Shown piece by piece: positions 28,501 to 36,722 of a stretch of DNA of 36,722 bases (position 1 is its first letter; each line of letters opens with the position of its first letter). The notes beneath the pieces are model-generated. The model made no database searches. It saw nothing but the letters and a program-made list of their open reading frames with translations, and was not told the origin of the DNA. The stretch lies in NCBI GenBank assembly GCA_963575745.1, contig CAUYUJ010008582.1, positions 2,501 through 39,222 of the forward strand, given 5' to 3'. Origin of the DNA: Prorocentrum cordatum (taxonomy: Eukaryota; Sar; Dinophyceae; Prorocentrales; Prorocentraceae). The translations under genes and the position numbers were made by a program.

Positions 28501-31250
28501 GCAATCATCCTCGATCTCCTTGGCTACCTCAGGCTCCAATAGCAGACGGAATACTTTGAAAGGATATCCAGCGTGAAGGGTGCGCAACTCATTGCACAAG
28601 CAGCCGACCTGGCTCAACATGCAAAAGATGCGTGAAGACATGGCAGACGTCCAGCATACTCGAGGCATTGCTTCCCAAAGGTCCTCATGATGTGCCAACT
28701 TCTCAAGCTGGTCGAATACCTCATCCTCGAATACAAACGAACAAGCTACGATGAGAGGACATTCGTCCAATAACCCATCACGGCCAACACCAGTATTCAT
28801 ACGATAGAGCTTCTGAGTCTCGACGCGTTTCTGCTGCTTCTCCCCAGCTCGGTCCAGGTATCGCCCCATTTTCCCAAGCATCGGTAGCAACAGCCTCCGC
28901 ATCGTCACAAGCATACCGAGAGGGCAATCTTCCAATAACCACTTACGCCCCTCGGAAACATGCTTTGCCTCAGCCGTGCGCTTGTCGTCGGCCTTCGCAG
29001 GATCAGCTGGGTCAGCAGGCCCTCCACCTCCACCTCCATGTTGTTCCTGAGCTGCTTCTGGGTCTGGGAGGTCGCCGTGGCCGCCCATGGCCTGCATGCC
29101 GTCGGCGTCGCCGTCGAACTGAGGCACCTTGACGTCACCGATGTGGTCGGGCACTTCGTGGCCCTTGGAGCCCGACCACGCCACGAACGTCCTCGTCAGG
29201 AGCCCGTGGATGCAGTCCAGCAGCCCCATCCAGTCAACCGCGCCCTCGAACCCAGTCCACCTCGATGACGGCCACACTTTCGGGTCTGTCGCGGAGGTAC
29301 ATGCGACAAACATCGTGACAAACTTGGTCACGCACTCTTCTCGAGAGCCGCAACACCCATCACAGCAATGCTCCACCACGCGCCTGTGTCGCACTGTAAG
29401 CCGATGCGCCACGCCAACGCTGCAGCCTTCTCTCCGGCCACAAATACACAAACTCTCCCGTTGAACCGAAGGTTTCGGGAACTCGGGGACCCCAGGCTAA
29501 GGGCCAACCAAAACGGCGACGAATGGGGCGGTGCGCCCCAGCCCCCGCAGGAGCATGCGCAGAGAAGGCTGCAGGACGAAGTGGCACACAATATTAATTA
29601 CACTGCGAGCACCTGTTTGCCCAGCAACCGTTGGGCAAAGATATGATCACGGTGCGCCTCAACTTATTGTGCCCCGAACGTGGTTCCAAGAATACATCCA
29701 AGAGTTGCTTATTCATCCGAAGGTCGACGTAGGAAGGCTTAGTGTCTGCACGATATACCAAACTATGCGAGATAATAGTTCTCAAATGCGCTCGGAACGA
29801 TCTCATGCCATCCCCGCCGAGGAGGGCCCTGGCCGCGTGCACCATACTGTCCGTGTGACTCTTGATAGGCGTGAAGATCTTTGAATACCACCCATATATG
29901 ATGTGTACTTCGCACCGAATCTTTAAAGCGCTGCTGGAGTCACCAAGTATTCTGTCCAAGTTTCTTTCTGATCGGCGGATCTCTCCAGCACCATCTGTTG
30001 TAACGACACGCTGCCTCCTAGAGAACTGATGCGGTACGTCACCCATGCTTGGTTTGCTTTGACAGACTGCGTCGTACATCACCTCGCCCGTTGTCCTGCT
30101 CAAAGATTGCACCGGTGTTTCGAATGGAATATGTATTGCGAAATGTGACCCCGATAGGGGATCGGAACAACATAGAATAACACCTCTCCGTATTCAAGAT
30201 CTTCGCAACATGCGTTGATTTGCACGTACAACTGATAACTGCAAGTTCATGTCAATTGTGCTCCATCTGGGCGATTGCCGAACCATCACCACCAGATCTC
30301 TTCAGCTTCTCCGAGTCTGTCAAGCGCATCCCCATCGGCGTTTCATCGTATCGAACCATCTCTGTCCAAAGAACTGGTTCACAACCTTGGTGTTTAGCTT
30401 CCTCGACCAATCGCCCGCACATGACATCTGCATCCCTCCAGTGTAAAAGAGTCGAAGCACATGCTGTCGCCATGAGCAACTTTTCTGCGTGAACTCTGGA
30501 CAGCCCGAGCCGATCGCACTCATCAGTCCAAGGGAGCACCATCGTCTTATATTTAGTCCAGTATTGACCTGCCGTGAAATCTTTTGTGCTAGTGATATGC
30601 TTCAAATCTGGCCTACATGACGCAATCGCGTTGATCTGCTCCACGGACTGTGCAATGTTGAACTGGTCATTCGATAATGGTGATTCGTATTCACGGGGCA
30701 CAAGTTGAATGTCTCGATCGTGCTGTGGTGCGTCGTCATGCTCTGCTGGACCGTGCTGGTTTACGTCACCATCGTAATCTTCCAAGGCCAATGCTGGTGG
30801 ACCAGGCTGTTCTGAGTCATCGTCGCAATATTCAAGAGCTGGTGCCACTGCTGCTGGCCGTCGTGCTTCGGAGCGTGCTCGTCTGAATTCTCGGCACGTC
30901 CGCTTGGCGAGGGGCATGCGCACCCGAAATATGTAGCTCCGTTTCTTCTGGCTCGCGGCGCACTCGATGGCACGAGCGGCTAACCCATCGGCGAACACAT
31001 CGACGCGCTCGAAAGCGCAGGAGCCCCCACCGTCTGAGATCGGGACGCCTTCGGCGGCCCAACCGTCGTCGGAGATCGGGACGCTGACTCCTGCCCAACC
31101 TTCGTCGTCTGAGATCGGGACGTCGACTCCTGCCCAACCGTCTTCGTCGTCTGAGATCGGGGGTCCGACTCCTGCCCAACCGTCTGCGTCGGGCAAATGC
31201 CCCCCTGCGGGGCCGGCCAAAAGGCCTCCAGGGGGCGCTGGGCCCTCCAT
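25593..31250 (-). CDS. Large dinoflagellate-family protein, transposase-like core, four exons
   Basis: Exons 31,250-30,262, 30,185-29,613, 29,383-26,532 and 26,362-25,593 give 5,184 nt: 1,727 residues and a stop. Visible in order: four Trp-Ala/ISDD repeats (residues ~20-75), a basic patch, RYDETP (D302), TTDGAGE (D394), CEVH (C421, H424), HCCDGCC (526-532), SRWTG (R562 W563), an acidic and Gly linker (~590-650), a conserved helical region, an Arg/Lys-rich stretch with an HMG-box-like segment (GGAWRLF, ~937-985), a Gly/Asp-rich tail, a Pro/Gly linker and a C-terminal C/H-rich domain (~1,614-1,675, with QGRPVG). From memory this architecture marks a huge uncharacterised dinoflagellate family. 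The D...D...CxxH...RW order recalls hAT-type transposases, with no BED finger visible; that function is inference. No internal stop or frameshift is seen once introns are removed, so it may be active or domesticated. Confidence 0.78.
26337..26540. repeat. Inverted repeat spanning both splice sites of intron 3
   Basis: The left arm reads GCTGGGAAGACG then TTTCGAAAATGCACC. The reverse complement of the right arm reads GCTGGGAAGGTG then ATTCGAAAATGCACC. Most of the left arm is in exon 4 and the outer third of the right arm is in exon 3. Confidence 0.85.
26363..26531 (-). other. Intron 3 of the large gene, 169 nt, GT-AG, flanked by inverted repeat
   Basis: The donor GGGAAG|GTGATTCG and acceptor ACCAG|GTGCATTT restore frame as RWEGAFSKR. 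The splice sites lie inside a 27-bp inverted repeat (26,337-26,363 against 26,514-26,540, 23 of 27 paired), which extends outward with one gap through CACTG and CTGCAG. The middle of the intron is pyrimidine-rich on the sense strand. Confidence 0.75.
29384..29612 (-). other. Intron 2 of the large gene, 229 nt, GT-AG
   Basis: The donor AACAG|GTGCTCGC and acceptor GACACAG|GCGCGTGG join in frame to give ANRRVVEHCC, leading straight into the HCC-GCC knuckle. The intron ends are imperfect inverted repeats (29,598-29,615 against 29,383-29,399; TTACA-TGCGA-CAC shared). Confidence 0.65.
30186..30261 (-). other. Intron 1 of the large gene, 76 nt, GC-AG
   Basis: Exon 1 ends in frame at GATGGA and then meets TGA; the next open frame begins after a TGA at ~30,194. 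The donor GA|GCACAA and acceptor CGGAG|AGGTG restore frame as AQMEGVILCC. A GC donor is rare in most eukaryotes but regular in dinoflagellates. No GT donor in this interval gave an in-frame join that I could find. Confidence 0.55.
31025..31195 (-). repeat. Tandem coding repeat in exon 1 of the large gene
   Basis: Four units of 48-54 nt encode GWAGV-PPISDDED, GWAGVDVPISDDE, GWAGVSVPISDD and GWAAEGVPISDGG. They lie at residues ~20-75 of the protein and differ by codon-sized indels, as expected of slippage kept in frame. Confidence 0.9.
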
Positions 31251-31264
31251 GAGCCATCACGGCT
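31248..31264 (-). other. Possible relic spliced leader at start codon
   Basis: On the minus strand AGCCGTGATGGCTCATG directly overlaps the predicted start codon and matches 13 of 17 positions of the spliced-leader segment AGCCATTTTGGCTCAAG. Weak evidence; could be chance. Confidence 0.2.
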
Positions 31265-32310
31265 GGCCATGACGCGGTGGAGCGGGCGATGGAGCGGAAG
31301 AGGACGGGGATTACCATCATGAAGAGAGGGGTCAAGGCCAAGGATAGGAACTACTGAAGGGAGTGAGCACGGAAAGGGGCCAATGAGGAGGTATAAGCAC
31401 AATGATGGAGGATGGAACAGGGGGGGGCACAGAGGAACATGGTAAAGCATACGTGCAGGATACTGCTTGGTCGTCTCTATCTGCCCTGGGCAGGGACGCG
31501 GGATGTGAACAGGAGGGGGTGGGCCCGTTATTTCCTCTTCTATCTCCTCATTCACATCTTTGTCGTCCCCATTCTCTCTGCCGCCCCTCCTGATACCTGC
31601 CTCATCCTACTCCCTGTCCCCTCTCGTGAGACCTATCTACCTCCTGATGCGACCTACCTACCTCCTCCCACTCCTGGTTACCTACTCCTACTCCTACCTC
31701 CTACCTCCTCCTACTCCCTGTCCCTTCTCGTGATACCGACCTACCTCTTGATATCTACTCCTTGCCGTCCCTCATGATACCTACCTACCTCCTCCTAATC
31801 CTGATGCATACCTCCTCCTGCCTACCTCCTCCCCCTCCTGATACCTACCTCCTACGCGACGGCAGCGATGATGAGGGAATAGGTATATAGAAGAGGGACG
31901 CCACGAAATTTCTATGAGTGTTCAGGGGGGCGAGGCCCAGAGTAGTCGGAGGAAGAGCGGGGGATTTTCGAGGGCAGACCCATGGTAACGCGAGGCATGC
32001 ATCATTTAATATTATGTATGGAAGCTTCTGGGCACTAGATGGCAATATAATAGTTTGACAAGAAGAGTAGAGGATAGTAGTTACGATGTTGTGTTTCGGC
32101 GCGTATATGCGGTGTTGGAATTGTATCAACCGTAGTGCTAGAGTGTATATGTATGTTGGGAATGTTACGTCGGAGGTAGTTTTGCGTGTACTTGGGGCCC
32201 TAGTTTGGGACTCCCAATCTTGGTCGGTATGTAGTTCAAACCCTGTTCCAAAACCTAGTTTGGGATGTGGTTTGGTCAATGTTCTGCACCTCCCTCTGTA
32301 AGAGCCCACG
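31265..32310. other. Intergenic, pyrimidine-rich then mixed
   Basis: Bases 31,525-31,860 are a degenerate pyrimidine repeat (CTACCTCCTCCT, GATACCTACC words, unit ~10-18 bp). Bases 31,860-32,310 look non-repetitive. No gene supported. The stretch just right of 31,250 should hold the 5' untranslated region of the large gene. Confidence 0.6.
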
Positions 32311-32815
32311 ACGATCATAAATACTAATATTTTCGCATCGATCACATTACTCTCCTTCTTCTCCTATATGCGATTATTAAACCGTATTAGTACCATCATT
32401 CCCCATGCTCGTAACATTCAGGTTGGTAATGTTGATCAAATTGCTACTATTCTATTAATATGAACATTCGTCTGCTTCGTCTGAGTCTTCTTCTCTGCAT
32501 TGCCATCTTATTCTTCGTATGATCACTCATCCTAATATTCGCATCAGTAGCACCCCATGCATTACTATTATTACTGATGTTCCTGATACTTGTATTGTAA
32601 AACGCAGTACTATATGATTATGAATACCTGTTGGGCTCGTATGCATATGAATAGACTTTTGCTCGGTAATACTGCGATTATGCTTCCTACTCGACTTCAA
32701 AACAATACTTGATTGCTTACTAGTATCAGTCGTAGTATCCCTTTTATTGTGTTATTATCACTCCTTTTACGATTAGTCGCAATAGTACTCGCGTCCTTCT
32801 CTTTATTATTACTAT
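32310..32815. other. AT-rich segment with codon-like texture
   Basis: AT-rich island in a GC-rich region. Words such as ATTCGTCTGC, CGCATCAGTA, CGTAACATT and ATTACTATTATTACTGA recur with a loose three-base rhythm, but every frame is broken by stops. It shares words with 6,330-6,500. No gene supported. It ends abruptly at the GC-rich retroelement sequence near 32,820. Confidence 0.5.
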
Positions 32816-32939
32816 TATGCTGCTTCCCCCACGAGCACCGAAGCGCGGCCGCGGCCGCGCACGCGCCCGCGCTGAGCTCCACCGGCGCCGCGCCAAACCA
32901 GCAGCCGCCCTGCAGGTCCGCGCCGCCGCGCCGGCTCAG

Positions 32940-35100
32940 CCGGCGAGCGCCGCGGCCAGCCTTGCGCAATCCGCAGCTGGCGCGCTGTGGCTGCCTGCAG
33001 AGTCACGGCTAGCTCCGCGACACAGCGGCGTGCGAGGGCGCTGGCGAGCGCCGCGGCCGCCGCGCCGTCGTCTCCGGCCAGCAGCCGCGCTGTCGCGCGC
33101 GAGCCCGCGCACGTGGCGGAGGGCCGCGAGGCCGCGAGGCCGCGCCGCGGCGCCATCCGCCAACGCGCGCGCCTGGAGGGGCACCGCTGGCACCCGCCCG
33201 CCTCCGCGCCCCGGCAGACGGCGCCGCCCCGCGCGGCGGCGGCCCAGAGCCCCTCGACGTCGCCTGGCGCGCCGAAACGCACCGCGACGTCAAGGAAGGC
33301 CCGCTGGCAGTCAGCCCGCGGGATCTGCAAGTCAAGGATGGCTTCCTTCCGCCGAACCGTCAACCCAGCGTCGCAGCGGCCGCGGGCCGCGCCCGCCGCC
33401 GGGCGCGCCGCCGCGGCGCCGCCCGCCCAGCCCGCGCAGTGCCAGCGAAGGCGGCCCCAGACCAGCACCAGCGTCTGGCGCGCGACGCGGTGGCCGCACT
33501 CGGCGTGGACCCGCCCCTACGCAGTCCCCAGGTGACCGCGCGTCTTCGGCCCGCCCCCGCTCAAGCAGCTTCAGGCGCGCTGAGAATTGTCTCAGAGCCA
33601 GCCCGCCCCCTGGCCCGGGCGCAGTTCTGGCAAGTGGCCCACGCGGGCTCGGCGCCCTGGCCGAGCAAGCAGCGCGCCGTGGAGCGAAAGCCGGGATCGT
33701 CCAGGGGCTGGGCGGGATTGCCGGGCGCAGCGGTCAGCCAGCCGGAGGCGCGCCGGCCGCCGCGGGAGCGGAGCAGCGCCCGGTCCTCGCCCGAGTCAAG
33801 GGAGCCCAGCAGAGGTGAACCTATGTTGCAGCGAGCGTCCTCTGGAGCCTCTTCTGAGGCTCGGTTGCTAGCTCGGCCCACGCGGGCAGCCCAGCCCGCG
33901 CCCCAGCGAAGCGGCAGCGGCGGGGCCGCCGCGAACCAGGCGAGGCTGCCCCAGCCAACGGCGGCGAGCTGCAGCGGGCTCGCGTCGGAGTCGCCCAGGG
34001 CGGCCAGCCCTGCCCGCCCCCGCAGGGCGCCCAGGCCCTGCGCCCAGGAGGCCGCGGGGGCGCCCCACCTGACTGCAAAGGCCGCGGCCGCCCAAGCGCA
34101 GCGGGAGCCCGCAGCGCCACTGCTGCTGCGGCGTCAGCGGGTCCAGGTGCCCCAGCTCCTCGCAGGCGGCGAAGAGGGCGGCGCCGTCGCCCGCCGCCGC
34201 CGTCCGCGCCTGCTCGGGCGGCGTCGCGCGCAGCGCATGCGTACGCTTGCCAACCTCGCAGCGCCGCAAGAGCAAGGCCGCCGTCTGCGCCGCGGGCAAG
34301 TGCGGGGAGGCCAGCGAGGGCAGCCCGGCCACCTTCGAAAGCAGCCTGGCGGCCCGAGTCGCGGCGTCCTCGGCGCCCTCCGTCGCGAAGTCAGCTGCGC
34401 CCAGGTCCGCCCGGCGCCCCTCGCACGGCCGCAGGAGCTCCCGCGGCCGCGGCTGCTCGGAGAGCGGGGCGCCGACCAGCGCCAGGCCTCGCGCGTGCTC
34501 GCGCGCCTCCAGGCCGGGCGGACAGGCGGCCTAGGGTGACCGCGCCTGCATTGCACCCGGCTGCAGCTCGAGCGCAAGTGGGGCAAGCGCGGCCTGCGCC
34601 GCCGGCGGCACCTCCGCGGCGAGCTCCATCGGCGCGAGGACCACCCAGGCACCGAGGCAAACGAACACATGAACGTCGCAAATCGGAAACCCTCCAGCGC
34701 GCGCGAGCGGGGCGCAGGCCACGGGCGAAGAGGAGGGGCGCGAGAGGGTCTTCCCGGTCAACCCCGTCAGCGGCGCGCAGGCGGCGGCAGGCCCTCCTGC
34801 TGCCACGCGACAAGCACTGCGAGAGGCGTCGGGAGAACAGCTCTGTGCAGAGGAACGGGGAAGGATCCACCTCCTCCTGCTCCCAGAGGCAAGCGGACCG
34901 GCGCGGTGCAGAAGGCGTTCTCCGCGCCCAGGGCGGCAACCACCAGGTGCGGCGTGGCCCCCGGCCGAGCGCGCGCGGCGTGCGCCAGCAGTTCTGCCCC
35001 AGCGGGCGGGCCGATTGCAAACTGCTGCCTGCCGAGCAAGGCGCCGCGAGATGTTCGGCGTCGCGATGGGTCGAACGTCGCGCATGCCCTCCTGCAGCGG
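32940..35100 (-). pseudogene. Dead LINE-like reverse transcriptase fragment
   Basis: Minus-strand pieces in the order of dinoflagellate non-LTR reverse transcriptases, but in different frames: the motif A region (ALGAENAFCTAPV, ~34,955-34,910), an RT block (GVDREDPLAPLLFARGL, ~34,770-34,710), the motif C region (VFVCLGAWVVLAP, ~34,660-34,620), a thumb-side block (LLRRCEVGKRTHALRATPP, ~34,275-34,215), LPLRLGGRGL (~34,100), FLDVAVRF (~33,285) and a tail (LQAATARQLR, ~33,000). The catalytic Asp of motif A (LD-xxNAF expected) is Gly here, and the Asp pair of motif C is Gly-Ala, so the enzyme is inactive even apart from frameshifts. No endonuclease domain is seen. Assignment rests on remembered family blocks. 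Confidence 0.75.
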
Positions 35101-35399
35101 CCCGGGCTGGGAAGTATCCAGGGTGGCGGCGGCGTCCTAGGGGGCACGGCCATCTGCCGAGCGGTCGCAGGCGCCGCAGAAGGCGCCCGTCGACCCGGGG
35201 TCGGAGAGCACCACTGGCGGCGGAGGAGGTCACGGAGGACCAGGGCAGCGGGGCGCTGGCACACTGCTTGGAACGGCTGCCGCGGGCGGCCCAGCAGCTG
35301 GTCACTGCGCGGCACGAACTGCAAGACCAAGGGCTGGAGCTCGCTGCGGGCGGGGACCTGGCGACTGCGCTGCAGACGCCGATGAAGCAAGACCAAGAT

Positions 35400-36270
35400 G
35401 AAGATGCAAAGGAACCAGCACGCAACTCTGCTGCGACGCTTGCACCTCTCCGGGCAAGGCGAATTGCGGGGCGCGGCAGGCAGCAGGAGCGGCGCCTACC
35501 TGACCCAACCGGAAAACGAACTCAGCTCGCTGGAGGACGGACGCCAACTGGGAGACCAGCACCTGGCTGCGGCTGCAGCTTCCGCGCGCGGAGCTCAGCC
35601 AGCAGGAGCTCGTGGCGGAGGGGCCGCCTGGTGCTGGCGCGACGCTGACGGAGCTGCCTGCGCCATGGCTCTGGACGAACGCGGCTCCCACGTCCTGACT
35701 TGCAAGGTTGGCGGGGGGGTGCTGGCGCGCCACGGCGGACTCAACTCGAGGGACGCCAAGCTTCTCCACCGCTGGCGCGGCGAGCGGCCTCTCCACGAGC
35801 ACAGGTTGGCAACTTGAGACCGCCAGCGCACAGACGGCCAGCTCGAGCGAGCGATCCTGGAACTCGAGTACCAGCCAGACGACAGGGCCCGGTGGCTCGA
35901 CGTGTCCGTCCGCCACCCCGCAGCGCACGCAGACCAAGCCGCACGCGGCCGCACGCTGGCACGGTGAAGCCAGCAGTCGCGGCGAGCGGGAGGGACACGC
36001 CCGCTGCCCGGGCGCCTGGCTAACGCCCTTCGTCCTCGAGGCGGGGGGGTGGCTCGGCGCCGAGGCCCGCCTCTGGCTGCTCGGGCAGGTGCGATGCTTG
36101 ACCGAGGGCCAGGAGCCGCGGGAGCTGGCGCGGGCCTAGAGAGTCCTGAGCTACGGCCTGCAAGCGGCCCTTGCGCGCCAGCTCCGCAAGGCGGCCCGCC
36201 TGCGCGGGGCGGCGCACCAGGCGGCGGTCGGGCGGGCGGACCGCGGGCGAGGCGACGGCGCGGCGCTGGA
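35400..36270 (+). pseudogene. Dead LINE-like reverse transcriptase C-terminal fragment
   Basis: Plus-strand C-terminal part of the same family: LLRRLHLSGQGELRG (~35,425), then a segment ending in HVLTCKVGGGVLARHGG (35,690-35,738), WLDVSVRH (~35,892-35,915), ARCPGAWLTPFVLEAGG (~36,000-36,050) and LSYGLQAALARQLRKAARL (~36,145-36,201). At least three lesions interrupt it: an in-frame stop at 35,815, a frame change between the WLDVSVRH and ARCPGAW blocks, and a stop at 36,137. WLDVSVRH aligns with FLDVAVRF of the opposite-strand copy, and the tail LQAALARQLR with LQAATARQLR, so both derive from one family. The RT core is missing; it is truncated at its 5' end, as is usual for LINE copies. Confidence 0.75.
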
Positions 36271-36722
36271 CGGCGACGCTAGCGCGCCGGCCAACGCGCC
36301 GGCAGGCGGCGGGCAGCCAGCCGCCCTGGCTCAGCGCGCACTGACACTGCACCCGCCTGCGGCCAGGCGAAACGACGATACGGGACGACGCGAGGCGCGC
36401 GGCCGCTGCGACGGCGGCTGGCGACGCCGGGCAACGAGCGGGGGGGCTGCCCGCCCGCTGCCTGAGACCTCGGCCGGGCGCCCTGGGCTGGCGCGGACGC
36501 GCGTCCGAAGCTGCAGCGGGCCCAGGCGCTGGGCGGCGGCAGGCGGGCGCTGGCGGCAGGCCCGAGAAGCGCCGCTACACCGTCCTCGCGGTCGTCGCGG
36601 CGCTCCCTGGTAGCGGAGTCTAGAGGCCCTGGCCGGCGCAACCCGTCCCCCCCGTGAATGGCCGATGCTTGGTGGCTTGGGCGCCAAGCAACGGTCGCCC
36701 TCGTAGGGCCAGCGCAGAACGC
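36271..36722. other. GC-rich end of window, nothing supported
   Basis: Sequence beyond the retroelement tail with overlapping open frames on both strands and no recognisable block. I see no poly(A) or simple repeat that would mark the element's 3' end. Confidence 0.5.

Noticed and set aside
32817-34539. Long plus-strand open frames over the retroelement remnant
   Set aside because: The recognisable reverse-transcriptase blocks are on the minus strand; these frames are their GC-rich shadows.

Overview
The window looks like nuclear DNA of a dinoflagellate. The evidence is of three kinds. (1) It holds decayed pieces of a non-LTR (LINE-like) reverse transcriptase whose sequence blocks I recognise from dinoflagellate genomes. 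(2) It holds a large intact-looking gene with motifs (RYDETP, an HCC-GCC knuckle, RWTG, a C-terminal C/H domain with GRPxG) that I remember from a very large dinoflagellate-specific protein family. (3) It combines GC-rich coding sequence, all supported genes on one strand, at least one likely GC-AG intron, and more than half of its length in tandem or dispersed repeats. Family assignments come from memory, not from a search. I cannot name the genus; Prorocentrum-, Symbiodinium- or Polarella-like genomes all fit.

Layout. Bases 1-5,960 are a higher-order repeat block: a 64-bp satellite alternates with a ~430-bp module rich in a 12-bp CCAGGAGGCCCC unit, with three GGA microsatellites, all spread further by segmental duplication. 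From 7,161 to 10,628 (minus) lies a two-exon gene for a 1,086-residue protein with an N-terminal CX2C-X17-CX2C knuckle. From 12,692 to 13,816 (minus) is a 374-codon open frame of unknown function. Two copies of a composite repeat (a ~600-bp leader followed by 18-19 units of ~90 bp) occupy 13,940-16,375 and 21,885-24,190; a third, inverted and truncated copy abuts the second. Between them lie GC-rich DNA with a ~100-bp-arm hairpin (17,182-17,467), a GGTACC-rich satellite (19,100-19,670) and a degenerate 9-10-bp repeat. From 25,593 to 31,250 (minus) is a four-exon gene for a 1,727-residue protein, the most interesting gene here. From 32,940 to 36,270 two dead reverse-transcriptase fragments of one family lie head to head. 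The rest is pyrimidine-rich, AT-rich or featureless.

How it fits together. The three protein-coding models all read leftwards, as expected of a dinoflagellate unidirectional gene cluster. The introns I could place join the exons in frame: 3,261 coding nt for the first gene and 5,184 for the third, both multiples of three. Two introns of the large gene have inverted repeats at or across their splice sites, the structure expected of introner-type mobile introns. The large protein carries, in order, D...D...CxxH...RW, which recalls the catalytic core of hAT-type DDE transposases. My main hypothesis is therefore that a widespread dinoflagellate 'hypothetical protein' family is a diverged or domesticated transposase. 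This is inference and needs profile searches and structure comparison.
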